Notes under the pieces: model-generated
Seen by the model: only the letters and a program-made list of their open reading frames with translations
Told to the model about the DNA's origin: nothing
The model's database searches: none
DNA from: Streptomyces sp. ITFR-21
GTDB taxonomy: Bacteria; Actinomycetota; Actinomycetes; Streptomycetales; Streptomycetaceae
Assembly: GCF_031844685.1 (NCBI RefSeq)
Contig: NZ_CP134605.1
Location: forward strand, 186,001-250,000
Reading direction: 5' to 3'
DNA length: 64,000 nucleotides
Position numbers and translations under genes: made by a program
Part shown: in pieces, positions 25,921 to 33,583 of the stretch
Numbering within the stretch: the first letter of the stretch is position 1
Layout of the letters: every line of letters begins with the position of its first letter

Positions 25921-27495
25921 GTGTCACGTCCCCGTTCCCGGTTCCGCCGCCTCATCCTCCCGCGCCGGACCGCCGTCGTCCTGATCGCACCGGCCCTCGC
26001 CGTGAGCATGGCCGCCTGCGGCGGCTCCGACACCGCCGGCCCGTCCGGCGGCAAGCAGCGCACCGTCGTCATCGCCGTGCCCGCCGACGTCACCAGCCTC
26101 GACCCCGGCCTGGCCTCGGGAAGCAAGAACAGCCTGACCCTGGTCCGGGAGTTCTACTCCTCACTGACCCAGTTCGACCGCACCGGCAAACTCGTCGGTG
26201 ATCTCGCCACCTCCTGGAGCCAGGACGGTCCCAACGCCTGGACGTTCGAGCTGCGCCCCGGCGCGAGGTTCCAGGACGGCGAGGCACTCGACGCCCGTAC
26301 CATCGCCTGGAACTTCGAACGGGCCAAGAAAGACGCCAAGCTCACCGCGGCCCAGCGCATCGTCTCCGCGGTCACCGGGGTCCAGGTCCTCTCGCCCACC
26401 GAAATCACCTTCACCACGGGCAAACAGACCTACCTCAACCTCCCCGGGCTGGTCAGCGGCTGGCTGTTCCTGCCGCAGAAGTGGGCCGCGACCCACGACC
26501 CCGACACCGAGGTCAACGCCTCCGGCCCCTACCGGCTGACCTCGTTCAAGCCCAACGGGTCGGTCGGGCTCACCGCCAACGCCACCTACTACGGCACCAG
26601 GCCGGCCCTGCAGAACGTCCGTTACCGCGTCTTCAGCGACCAGTCGTCGCTGATCTCCGGACTGCTCGGCGGCTCCATCGACGTCGTGCCCGGCCTCGAC
26701 CCCAGCCAGCTCGAACAGATCAAGGCCACCGGCAAGTACACCGTCGGCGGTGTCCCCGGCCTGCGCATCCACTACCTGTCGATCAATGCGAGCAAGAAGC
26801 CGTGGAACGACGTCCGGGTGCGTGAGGCGGCCACCATCGCGATCGACCGCGCCACCATCACCAAGACGGTGCTCAAGGGCTACACCGTCCCCGCCAACCG
26901 GCAGCTGTTCTCGCCGACGTACAACGGCTACCAGAAGGACCTGACACCCTGGCCGTACGACCCGCAGAAGGCCAGGCGACTGCTGAAGGACGCCGGAGCG
27001 GTCGGCACCAAGCTGCAGATCTCGCTGGCCGCCTACCAGTACGCGGGCAGCCAGCGCACCTCCGAGGTCATCGCCGACGAGCTCAACGCCGTCGGGTTCG
27101 ACGCCAAGGTGGAGGTGCTGCCGATCGCCCAGTGGAGCGACAAGAAGGCGACCGACGCGACCGCGGCGGCCCTGACGTACAACGGTGAGGCGTCACCGTC
27201 GAACTCCAGTGCCGAAGTCCTCACCCACTACGAGTCCTCGGTCATCTTCCCGACCTCCAACCTGCGTGGCCCGCAGGACAAGACGCTCGACGACGACATC
27301 GTCAGGGCGTGGACCGCCTCCACGCCCGACGAGCAGGCCACGTACGTCAAAGCGGCGACCGACCGGATCAACGACACCTTCCGGGCCATCGACCTGTGGC
27401 AGCAGCCCCAGACCTTCGCGGCGGCCAAGGATCTCGCCTACACCCCGCGCGCCGACGACCTCGACCTCGCCTACGAGATCGGCTGGGCCGAGTAG
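25921..27495 (+). CDS. ABC substrate-binding lipoprotein, SBP family 5
   Basis: A 524-residue extracytoplasmic binding protein with a GTG start behind AAGGAG. A signal peptide rich in Arg (MSRPRSRFRRLILPRRTAV) leads to a lipobox ending SMAAC at about residue 38, so it is lipid-anchored. The family 5 pattern is present: ADVTSLDPGLASGSKNSLTL, DLATSWSQDGPNAWTFELRP, FQDGEALDARTIAWNFERAK and NDVRVREAATIAIDRATI. It delivers substrate to the DppBC-type permeases earlier in the operon. Such proteins bind peptides, but also metals, sugars and other organic molecules, so the substrate is open. Confidence 0.93.
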   Translation: MSRPRSRFRRLILPRRTAVVLIAPALAVSMAACGGSDTAGPSGGKQRTVVIAVPADVTSLDPGLASGSKNSLTLVREFYSSLTQFDRTGKLVGDLATSWSQDGPNAWTFELRPGARFQDGEALDARTIAWNFERAKKDAKLTAAQRIVSAVTGVQVLSPTEITFTTGKQTYLNLPGLVSGWLFLPQKWAATHDPDTEVNASGPYRLTSFKPNGSVGLTANATYYGTRPALQNVRYRVFSDQSSLISGLLGGSIDVVPGLDPSQLEQIKATGKYTVGGVPGLRIHYLSINASKKPWNDVRVREAATIAIDRATITKTVLKGYTVPANRQLFSPTYNGYQKDLTPWPYDPQKARRLLKDAGAVGTKLQISLAAYQYAGSQRTSEVIADELNAVGFDAKVEVLPIAQWSDKKATDATAAALTYNGEASPSNSSAEVLTHYESSVIFPTSNLRGPQDKTLDDDIVRAWTASTPDEQATYVKAATDRINDTFRAIDLWQQPQTFAAAKDLAYTPRADDLDLAYEIGWAE

Positions 27496-27551
27496 CCGAC
27501 CCCGCACGGCCGTTCAGCGACCAGAACCTCCCGACACCTCCGGAGATCCCG

Positions 27552-28223
27552 ATGCGACTGCTCGAACTCACCCCTCTCCTGCGCGGCCCTGAACCCGGCG
27601 CGGTCATCGACACCAGGCCGTGGAACTCCGCGGCCGCCCTGCGCTCCGCCGCCGCCGAGCGCGGCCACCGGCTGACCCGGCTGGAGCCGGGCCCGGCCGC
27701 CGCCGGGCCGATCACCGACGCACTCGCCGGCGTCGACGGCGTGCTCATCGCGCCGCAGTCGACACCGCAGCCCGACACCCCGACCGCCGGCCGCGACCTT
27801 GCGGCGGCCCTGCTGCCGCTGATACGGACCGCCGCCCCGGCCGCGCACCTCGTCCTGGTCAGCCACTTCCTGGTCGGCCACGGACGCAACCACCCCAACG
27901 GCAAGCCCGGTACCTGGGCGCTGCGCGACGTCGAGCACGCGCTGCGCGCCGGGCCCTCCGGCTGGACGATCCTGCGTCCCACCTGGCTCTCGCAGGACTC
28001 GCCCGGTTCGTACGCGGTGCGCCTGAGCCAGGACCCGCTCGCCGACGGCCTCGTCACCTCGGGCGACATCGCGGCCGTGGTACTGGCCGCTTTCGAGTCG
28101 CCGGCGGCCGCGCGCGGGCTGACCGCCGCGGTCCACAGCGTCCCGGCGGCACAGCCGGTCGCGGACACCGGCGGCCTCTTCGCCGGCCTGCTGCCCGACG
28201 CCGAGTCCGCGGGGGTCCGATGA
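27552..28223 (+). CDS. NAD(P)-binding SDR/NmrA-like protein
   Basis: A 223-residue protein resembling the atypical SDR (NAD(P)H-binding) family. The C-terminal part is the clearer half: TWALRDVEHALRAGPSGWTI then LRPTWLSQDSPG, equivalent to the K-x-x-x-E-x-x-L-R...WTI-x-RP pattern, followed by TSGDIAAVVLAAFESPAAA. The usual N-terminal glycine-rich nucleotide motif is degenerate, so redox activity is uncertain. Its stop overlaps the start of the DUF7405 gene in ATGA. Confidence 0.7.
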   Translation: MRLLELTPLLRGPEPGAVIDTRPWNSAAALRSAAAERGHRLTRLEPGPAAAGPITDALAGVDGVLIAPQSTPQPDTPTAGRDLAAALLPLIRTAAPAAHLVLVSHFLVGHGRNHPNGKPGTWALRDVEHALRAGPSGWTILRPTWLSQDSPGSYAVRLSQDPLADGLVTSGDIAAVVLAAFESPAAARGLTAAVHSVPAAQPVADTGGLFAGLLPDAESAGVR

Positions 28224-29299
28224 CCACCGCCCAGACGCTCACCGAGTCCCAGCACGCCTGGGAGTCCACGTTCCGGCACGACCGTCTCGGCCGGCCGCTG
28301 CCCCCGAAGTTCCACCGGCTGCTGTTCGTGAACGCCACCGCCACCCCCGGCGCGGCCGGTGCGGCACGACTCGAAGCGGTGCTGCGCCGGATCGACCGGC
28401 GCCACCCGTGGGGGCCCGACGGCCTGCTCTTCCTCGTCGGCTGGTCGCCCGGCTGGTTCGAGCGGCACACCGACCAGACCCCGCCGGTCAACCGCGCTGT
28501 GAAGATGGCGCGTTGGGAGGACCCCGTCATCGACGACTTCGACGGCTTCGTCCATCTCGCCAGCGACCGCGAGGAGATCGTCGAGGCGGTCGCGGCCGGA
28601 CTGTTCTCCGACTCCGACCTCGACGTGCGGGAGCACCTCCGTCTGGCCGAGACCCGGACCGGCTTCGTGGGAGAGGGGCTGCCGCGCGAGCGCCTCGCCG
28701 AACTCGACATCCCCGAGCAGTCCCCGCTGCTGTTCGGCTTCCGCTCGGTGCTCAGGGGCAGCCAGGCTCCCGAGCCGAACATCACCATCGCCGACGGCCC
28801 GTACGCCGGCGGCACCACCGCCCATGTCAGCCGGATCGAGCTGAACGTCGCCCAGTGGCACGCCCGTTCGCGCGACGAGCAGAGCGCGCTGCTGTACGCG
28901 CCGACGGTCCGCGCCGCCGAAGCCGACGCCTTCCACGACGACGCCCGCAGCGACTACGACCGCGCCGACCAGACCGTCGCCGAACACGGCGTCATCGGCC
29001 ACGCGCAGGCGGCCGCCCGCGCCCGTGTCGGCGACGTGCCACTGATCAACCGCCGGGACTTCGCGACACTCGACGACGGCGTCCCCGGCACACACTTCGT
29101 GTCCCTGCAAAGGGAGTTGCGGGACTTCAACAACACCCGCGCGATCATGAACGGCGCCGATGCCGCCGCCAGGAACGCCCGCGTCGGTGTGCGCCACCGC
29201 AACGGCATCAACGCCTTCATGAACGTCACCCGCAGGGCGACCTACCTCGTGCCGCCCCGGCCGCTGCGCTCCTTTCCTTTCGCGCGAGGTGCCCGATGA
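28220..29299 (+). CDS. DUF7405 family protein (Dyp-peroxidase-like)
   Basis: A 359-residue protein matching, from memory, the DUF7405 family best known from halophilic archaea. Matching segments: HPWGPDGLLFLVGWSPGWFE, DFDGFVHLASDREEIVEAVA, RTGFVGEGLPRERL, IADGPYAGGTTAHVSRIELN, GHAQAAARARVGDVPLINRR and HFVSLQRELRDFNNTRAIMN. Archaeal members often carry Tat signals; this one has none and should be cytoplasmic. The family is distantly related to dye-decolorising (heme) peroxidases. Function unknown; within this operon a redox or oxidant-removal step is a fair guess. It overlaps both neighbours by 4 bases. Confidence 0.7.
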   Translation: MTTAQTLTESQHAWESTFRHDRLGRPLPPKFHRLLFVNATATPGAAGAARLEAVLRRIDRRHPWGPDGLLFLVGWSPGWFERHTDQTPPVNRAVKMARWEDPVIDDFDGFVHLASDREEIVEAVAAGLFSDSDLDVREHLRLAETRTGFVGEGLPRERLAELDIPEQSPLLFGFRSVLRGSQAPEPNITIADGPYAGGTTAHVSRIELNVAQWHARSRDEQSALLYAPTVRAAEADAFHDDARSDYDRADQTVAEHGVIGHAQAAARARVGDVPLINRRDFATLDDGVPGTHFVSLQRELRDFNNTRAIMNGADAAARNARVGVRHRNGINAFMNVTRRATYLVPPRPLRSFPFARGAR

Positions 29300-29997
29300 C
29301 CGCCACCGCGCCGGCCGGCGCGTACCCCGTACTTTCCGGCCCCGCGCCGGACCGTCCCGTGTCAGCTGATCCCACGCTGCGGTCGGTGGCCGAAATCCTG
29401 GTGCCCGGCGCGGTACCGGCGCTCGACGGCGAAGCCGCCCTCCTGCGAGAGGCGCTCGACATCCTCCAACAGGCCCGGATCACCTCGCTCGTCGTCGACG
29501 CGGCGCACGGGTCCGCGGTACGCGGGCTGGAGCCCGACGCCGTGGCCGACGCGCTCGCGGCCCTGCACCCCGAGCTCGGCCGGCTCATCGGCGAGCACTT
29601 CGCCGTCGCCCGCCTCGCCCTCGACGCCCTCCGCCGGGACGCGCACGGCGGTGTCCGCCGACTGGTCGGGGACGTGGGCCGCGGCCTGCTGGCCGGCGCC
29701 GCCCCGGCCGCGCGGCTGGACTGGAGGGAGCCCGAGGGGAACGGCGACCTGCTGGCCACCGGTACGGTCGGGCCGCGCCCCGCCCCCGCGCACGTCGACG
29801 TGATCCTCGTCCCGCTGCCCGCCGCGGGTCCGGTGCGCCCGGTCGCCGCCGTGCCGACGTACCGGCAGGGGATCTCCACCGACGAGAGCGGGCTCGTACG
29901 GTTCGACGGCGTCACCGTCCTGCGCGAGGAGGTGCTCGGCCTCGACCGGGACGAGGTCGCGCGCGTGGTCGCGCCGTGGCACGGCGGCGGGCGATGA
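29296..29997 (+). CDS. Truncated acyl-CoA dehydrogenase-like protein
   Basis: A 233-residue protein with ATGA overlaps at both ends. The segment ALHPELGRLIGEHFAVARLA aligns with the N-terminal helical region of its dehydrogenase-fold neighbour (RNPSLAHVVRTHFAFVEARL), and the end GLVRFDGVTVLREEVLG resembles the last strand of the middle beta domain. The C-terminal helical bundle that completes the flavin site is absent. It may be a non-catalytic subunit of a larger enzyme. Retention between perfectly coupled genes argues against simple decay. Assignment is by eye. Confidence 0.55.
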   Translation: MTATAPAGAYPVLSGPAPDRPVSADPTLRSVAEILVPGAVPALDGEAALLREALDILQQARITSLVVDAAHGSAVRGLEPDAVADALAALHPELGRLIGEHFAVARLALDALRRDAHGGVRRLVGDVGRGLLAGAAPAARLDWREPEGNGDLLATGTVGPRPAPAHVDVILVPLPAAGPVRPVAAVPTYRQGISTDESGLVRFDGVTVLREEVLGLDRDEVARVVAPWHGGGR

Positions 29998-31356
29998 GCG
30001 CGGCGGGCGCGCGGGAGCCGGGGGCTGCACCTGAACGCCTTCCTCCAGTTCGTCGGGCACCACGAGGCCGCCTGGCGCGTCGGACGCGCCGGGCCGCACG
30101 CCGGCTGGGACGTCGCGCACTACCGGTACCTCGCCCGGGTCGCCGAGCGCGGGCGGATGGACGCGGTCTTCCTCGGCGACAGCCCGGCGGCGTACGGCTC
30201 GGACCACTCCGAGCTGGCCTACCGCCCGCTGGCCAGGCTCGATCCGACGATCCTGCTGTCCGATCTCGGGGCGAGCACCGCGAACGTCGGTCTCATCGCG
30301 ACGGCGTCGACGACGTACGCCGAGCCGTACGAGCTGGCGCGGCGGCTCGCCAGCCTCGACCATGTGACCGGTGGCCGGTCGGGCTGGAACATCGTCACCA
30401 CGTCGTCGGCCCACGCCGCGCGCAACTTCGGCCTGGACGCCCACCCGGACCACCCGACGCGCTACGACCGCGCGGCGGAGTTCCTGGAGGTCGCGCTCGC
30501 CCTGTGGGGAAGCTGGCCGGTCGACGCGGTCCTCGCCGACCGGGAGCGCGGCCGCTTCGCGGATGCCGACCGGATCCGTGCCATCGACCACGTCGGCGCG
30601 CGCTTCCGGGTCGCCGGGCCGCTCAATGTGCCCCGCCCCCCGCAGGGACACCCCGTCCTGGTGCAGGCGGGGTCCTCGCCCGACGGGATCGCCTTCGCCG
30701 CGCGGTACGCGGAGGCCGTCTTCACCGCCCGGCTGAACGCCGAGGACGCCAGGGCGTTCGCGGACCGCCTGCGCGCCGACGTCACCGCCGCCGGGCGCAA
30801 CCCGCGCGGCGTCCTGGTCCTGCCGGGCCTGGTGCCGATCCTGGGCGGCACCGAGGCCGAGGCGCGCGACGCCAAGCGGCGGCTCGACGAGGCCGTGCTG
30901 CCCGGCTCCATCCTGCCGTCGCTCTCCCGGCTGCTGGGCATCCCGCTCACCGAGGCGGACCTCGGCCGGCCCCTTCTCCCCGGCGACCTTCCCGAAGGCG
31001 CCGGTGAACGGGGCAGCCGCTCCGCGCTCGTCCAGGAACTCCTCGGCGGCGCGCGGTTCACCGTCGGGGAACTGGTCGTCCGCTACGCGGCGGGCCGGGC
31101 ACACCTGGAGGTGACCGGCACCCCGGAGCAGGTCGCCGACGTCATCGAGGACTGGTACGCGCGGGGTGCGGCGGACGGTTTCAACATCATGCCGCCGGTC
31201 TTCCCCGAAGGACTCGAGGACTTCGTCGACCACGTCATACCGATCCTGCAACGCCGCGGACTCTTCCGCACCGAATACGAGGGAACGACCTTGCGCGACC
31301 ACTACGGGCTGCCGCTGCCCGAGCCCCACGACACCCGCCGGACGGCGCTGCGATGA
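29994..31356 (+). CDS. FMN-dependent monooxygenase, NtaA/SnaA/DszA family (copy 2), apparent frameshift near the start
   Basis: The body (from ATG 30157, about 399 residues) is a second luciferase-fold monooxygenase: MDAVFLGDSPAAYGSDHSEL, RSGWNIVTTSSAHAARNFGL, GHPVLVQAGSSPDGIAFAAR and YEGTTLRDHYGLPLP. The expected first strands are present upstream in the same frame (LHLNAFLQFVGHHEAAWRVG, 30025 onward) but without a start codon. The coupled ATG at 29994 is in another frame; removing one G from the five-G run 30020-30024 joins MSAAGAREPG to it. Either a sequencing error or a real mutation has shifted the frame. If real, only a truncated protein is made. Its stop overlaps the next ATG. Confidence 0.8.
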
Positions 31357-32684
31357 CGCGCCCACCGACCACGAGCACGGCCACCGGGACGGCCGCGACC
31401 CCGACCCCGGCCTCGGCTCCGGCCCCGGTTCCGGTCCCGGTTCCGGCCTCTGCCTCGGCCTCGGCCTCTGCCTCGGAACCGGGCCTCGCCCCGGCCGCGG
31501 GCCCCGCCCCCGCTCCGCCGGACATCGGCAAAGCCGTGCTCGACCCGCTCCTCGCCCGGATCGCCGAAGGTGCGGCCCGGCGCGACCGGGACCGTACCCA
31601 CCCGTTCGCCGAGATCGCCGCGCTCAAGGCGGCCCGCGTCGGCGGCGTGCGCCTGCCCAGGTCGCTCGGCGGCGCGGGCTGGAGTCTGCGGTTGCTGCTG
31701 ACCTTCGTGATCCGCCTCGGCGAGGCCGACCCCAACGTGGCGCACGCGCTGCGCAACCACTACGCGTTCGTCGACGGCCTGCTGCGCGATCCCGGCGCCG
31801 AGGCGGCCCGCCGCTGGCTGGGCGAGGCCGCGCGCGGCACCCTCTTCGGCAGCGCGGCGACCGAGCTGAGCAGCGGCAGGGTCGGCGCGCAGCAGTTCCG
31901 TACGACACTCACGCCCGACGGCTCCGGATACCGTCTCCACGGCACGAAGTACTACAGCACCGGCTCGCTCTACGCCGACTGGATCACCGTGCCCGCCGTC
32001 ACCCCGGAGGGCGACGTCGTGACGGTCGTCGTCCCCGGCGACCGGACCGGCGTGCACCGCGACGACGACTGGGACGGCATCGGCCAGCGACTGACCGGAA
32101 CCGGCACGACACGTCTGGAGCATGTCCGCGTCGAGGCCGACGAGGTGCTCTCGCGCCGCGCTGCCGACGCGCCCCGCACGCCGCACCGGGGCGCCCTGAG
32201 CCAGCTCTACCTGACCGCCGTCGTCGCCGGTGTCCTGCGCAGCATCGTCGCCGACGGCGCGGCCGTACTGCGCTCCCGCCGCCGGACCTTCGCGCACGCG
32301 CAGGCGGACAGCCCGGCCGACGACCCGCTGCTCCAGCTCACGATCGGGCAAATCGACAGCGCCGCGTACGCCGCGCAGGCCACCGTGCTCGCCGCCGCCG
32401 ACGCGCTCGACGCCCATGCCGAGCACCCGAGCGAGGCGCTGGCCCACGAGGCGTCGCTGCACGCCTCCCGCGCCAAGGTCGTCGTGGACCGACTGGGCCT
32501 CCAGGCGGCCTCGGCGGTGTTCGACGCCGGCGGCGCTTCGGCGACCGCCCGCGGCGCGGGGCTCGACCGGCACTGGCGCAACATCCGCACCCTGGCCTCC
32601 CACAATCCGGTCGCCTACAAGGCGCAGGCGGTCGGGGACTACGTCGTCAACGGCACGCTCCTGCCGCCCAGCGGCTTCTTCTAG
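31353..32684 (+). CDS. DszC/SfnB-like acyl-CoA dehydrogenase-fold monooxygenase (copy 2)
   Basis: A 443-residue protein. The first 58 residues are a low-complexity Ala/Pro/Ser/Thr tail (PAPVPVPVPASASASASASE). The rest is a full dehydrogenase-fold flavoprotein: GGVRLPRSLGGAGWSLRLLL, GSAATELSSGRVGA, GTKYYSTGSLYADWITVPAV, DDDWDGIGQRLTGTGTTRLE, and the DszC/SfnB-type end LDRHWRNIRTLASHNPVAYK. The catalytic glutamate of true acyl-CoA dehydrogenases is not evident, which fits monooxygenase relatives that oxidise sulfur with reduced flavin. It is the last gene of the tightly coupled run. Confidence 0.88.
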   Translation: MTRPPTTSTATGTAATPTPASAPAPVPVPVPASASASASASEPGLAPAAGPAPAPPDIGKAVLDPLLARIAEGAARRDRDRTHPFAEIAALKAARVGGVRLPRSLGGAGWSLRLLLTFVIRLGEADPNVAHALRNHYAFVDGLLRDPGAEAARRWLGEAARGTLFGSAATELSSGRVGAQQFRTTLTPDGSGYRLHGTKYYSTGSLYADWITVPAVTPEGDVVTVVVPGDRTGVHRDDDWDGIGQRLTGTGTTRLEHVRVEADEVLSRRAADAPRTPHRGALSQLYLTAVVAGVLRSIVADGAAVLRSRRRTFAHAQADSPADDPLLQLTIGQIDSAAYAAQATVLAAADALDAHAEHPSEALAHEASLHASRAKVVVDRLGLQAASAVFDAGGASATARGAGLDRHWRNIRTLASHNPVAYKAQAVGDYVVNGTLLPPSGFF

Positions 32685-32687
32685 ACA

Positions 32688-32703
32688 CCGCCGGCCGCGG
32701 CGG
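32688..32703 (+). terminator. Short GC hairpin after the monooxygenase operon
   Basis: CCGCCG, a 4-base loop and CGGCGG form a 6-bp stem 4 bases after the stop. It could weaken read-through into the flavin reductase gene but is too short to be a firm terminator. Confidence 0.35.
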
Positions 32704-32770
32704 ACACGCCACGGGCCCGAGCCGCCGCGGCCGGAGGCGCCCGTCCGACGACTCCGCGCCCTCGCCCTCG

Positions 32771-32806
32771 CCACCGCCACCGCCACCGCCACCGCCACCG
32801 CCACCG
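32771..32806. repeat. Hexamer microsatellite (CCACCG)6
   Basis: Six perfect copies of CCACCG in the gap between the dehydrogenase-fold gene and the flavin reductase gene, about 40 bases before the latter's start. Copy number may vary between strains. Confidence 0.9.
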
Positions 32807-32848
32807 GTGTGATGCCCCGCCAGTTCAGGAACCCGACCAGGAAGCGGT

Positions 32849-33409
32849 ATGCCCATGTCCCGATCCACCCCGGCCCTGCGCGCGGCCGAAGCCGGTGAGC
32901 CGGTCCAGCAGCCTTTGTCCTCGCGGGAGTTGCGGCGTGTCTTCGGTGCCTTCCCGACCGGAGTGACCGCGATAGCCGCCCTGGTGGACGGCGCGCCGGT
33001 GGGCATGGTCGCCAACTCGTTCACCTCGGTCTCGCTGGACCCGCCGCTGCTGTCGGTCTGCGTGGCACACACCTCGACCACCTGGCCGGTGCTCGCCGCC
33101 CGCGCCCGCCTCGGCGTCACCGTGCTGGGTGCGGAACAGGAGCGCGCCTGCGCCCAGCTGGCCTCCCGCGGCGGCGACCGGTTCACCGGCCTCGGCTGGC
33201 ACGCCACCGAGAACGGCGCGGTAATCCTCAACGGCGCGAGCGCCTGGTTCGACACCGGCGTCGAGCGGCACGTACCGGCCGGCGACCATGACATCGTCCT
33301 GCTGCGCGTCCACGCCCTGGACGCCGACCACTCGGTGCCGCCGCTGGTCTTCCACGCCAGCGGCTTTCGGCGGTTGGGGCAGCCCGAGGGAGGCCGGCGC
33401 TCGGTATGA
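32849..33409 (+). CDS. Flavin reductase (FMN reductase component)
   Basis: A 186-residue short-chain flavin reductase of the HpaC/DszD type. AGGAAG lies 6 bases before ATG 32849; a second ATG two codons later is also possible. Diagnostic segments: LRRVFGAFPTGVTAIAALVD, VGMVANSFTSVSLDPPLLSV, and the C-terminal FHASGFRRLG in place of the common FYRGRY-type end. It uses NAD(P)H to make free reduced FMN, exactly what the four flavin monooxygenase-type proteins upstream need. It is 165 bases after the previous stop, so it may share their transcript or have its own promoter. Confidence 0.92.
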   Translation: MPMSRSTPALRAAEAGEPVQQPLSSRELRRVFGAFPTGVTAIAALVDGAPVGMVANSFTSVSLDPPLLSVCVAHTSTTWPVLAARARLGVTVLGAEQERACAQLASRGGDRFTGLGWHATENGAVILNGASAWFDTGVERHVPAGDHDIVLLRVHALDADHSVPPLVFHASGFRRLGQPEGGRRSV

Positions 33410-33583
33410 CCTGGGCTCGTTCCTCGTCTTCGGGGGCGCCGGAGCGGATCGGTCCCGGAGGTCCGCCCGGGACGGACTTCGCACAGCCCGCACAACCCGC
33501 ACAGAAGGTGCGCGTCGGACGCGGCGGATCCGGCGATCAGCGCGGTGGGCGTACCGTTGCGCCCCGGCCCCGGGCAGCCGGGA

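Noticed and set aside
32771..32806. Hexamer array considered as a CRISPR-like or regulatory repeat
   Set aside because: It is a simple uninterrupted (CCACCG)6 microsatellite without spacers.
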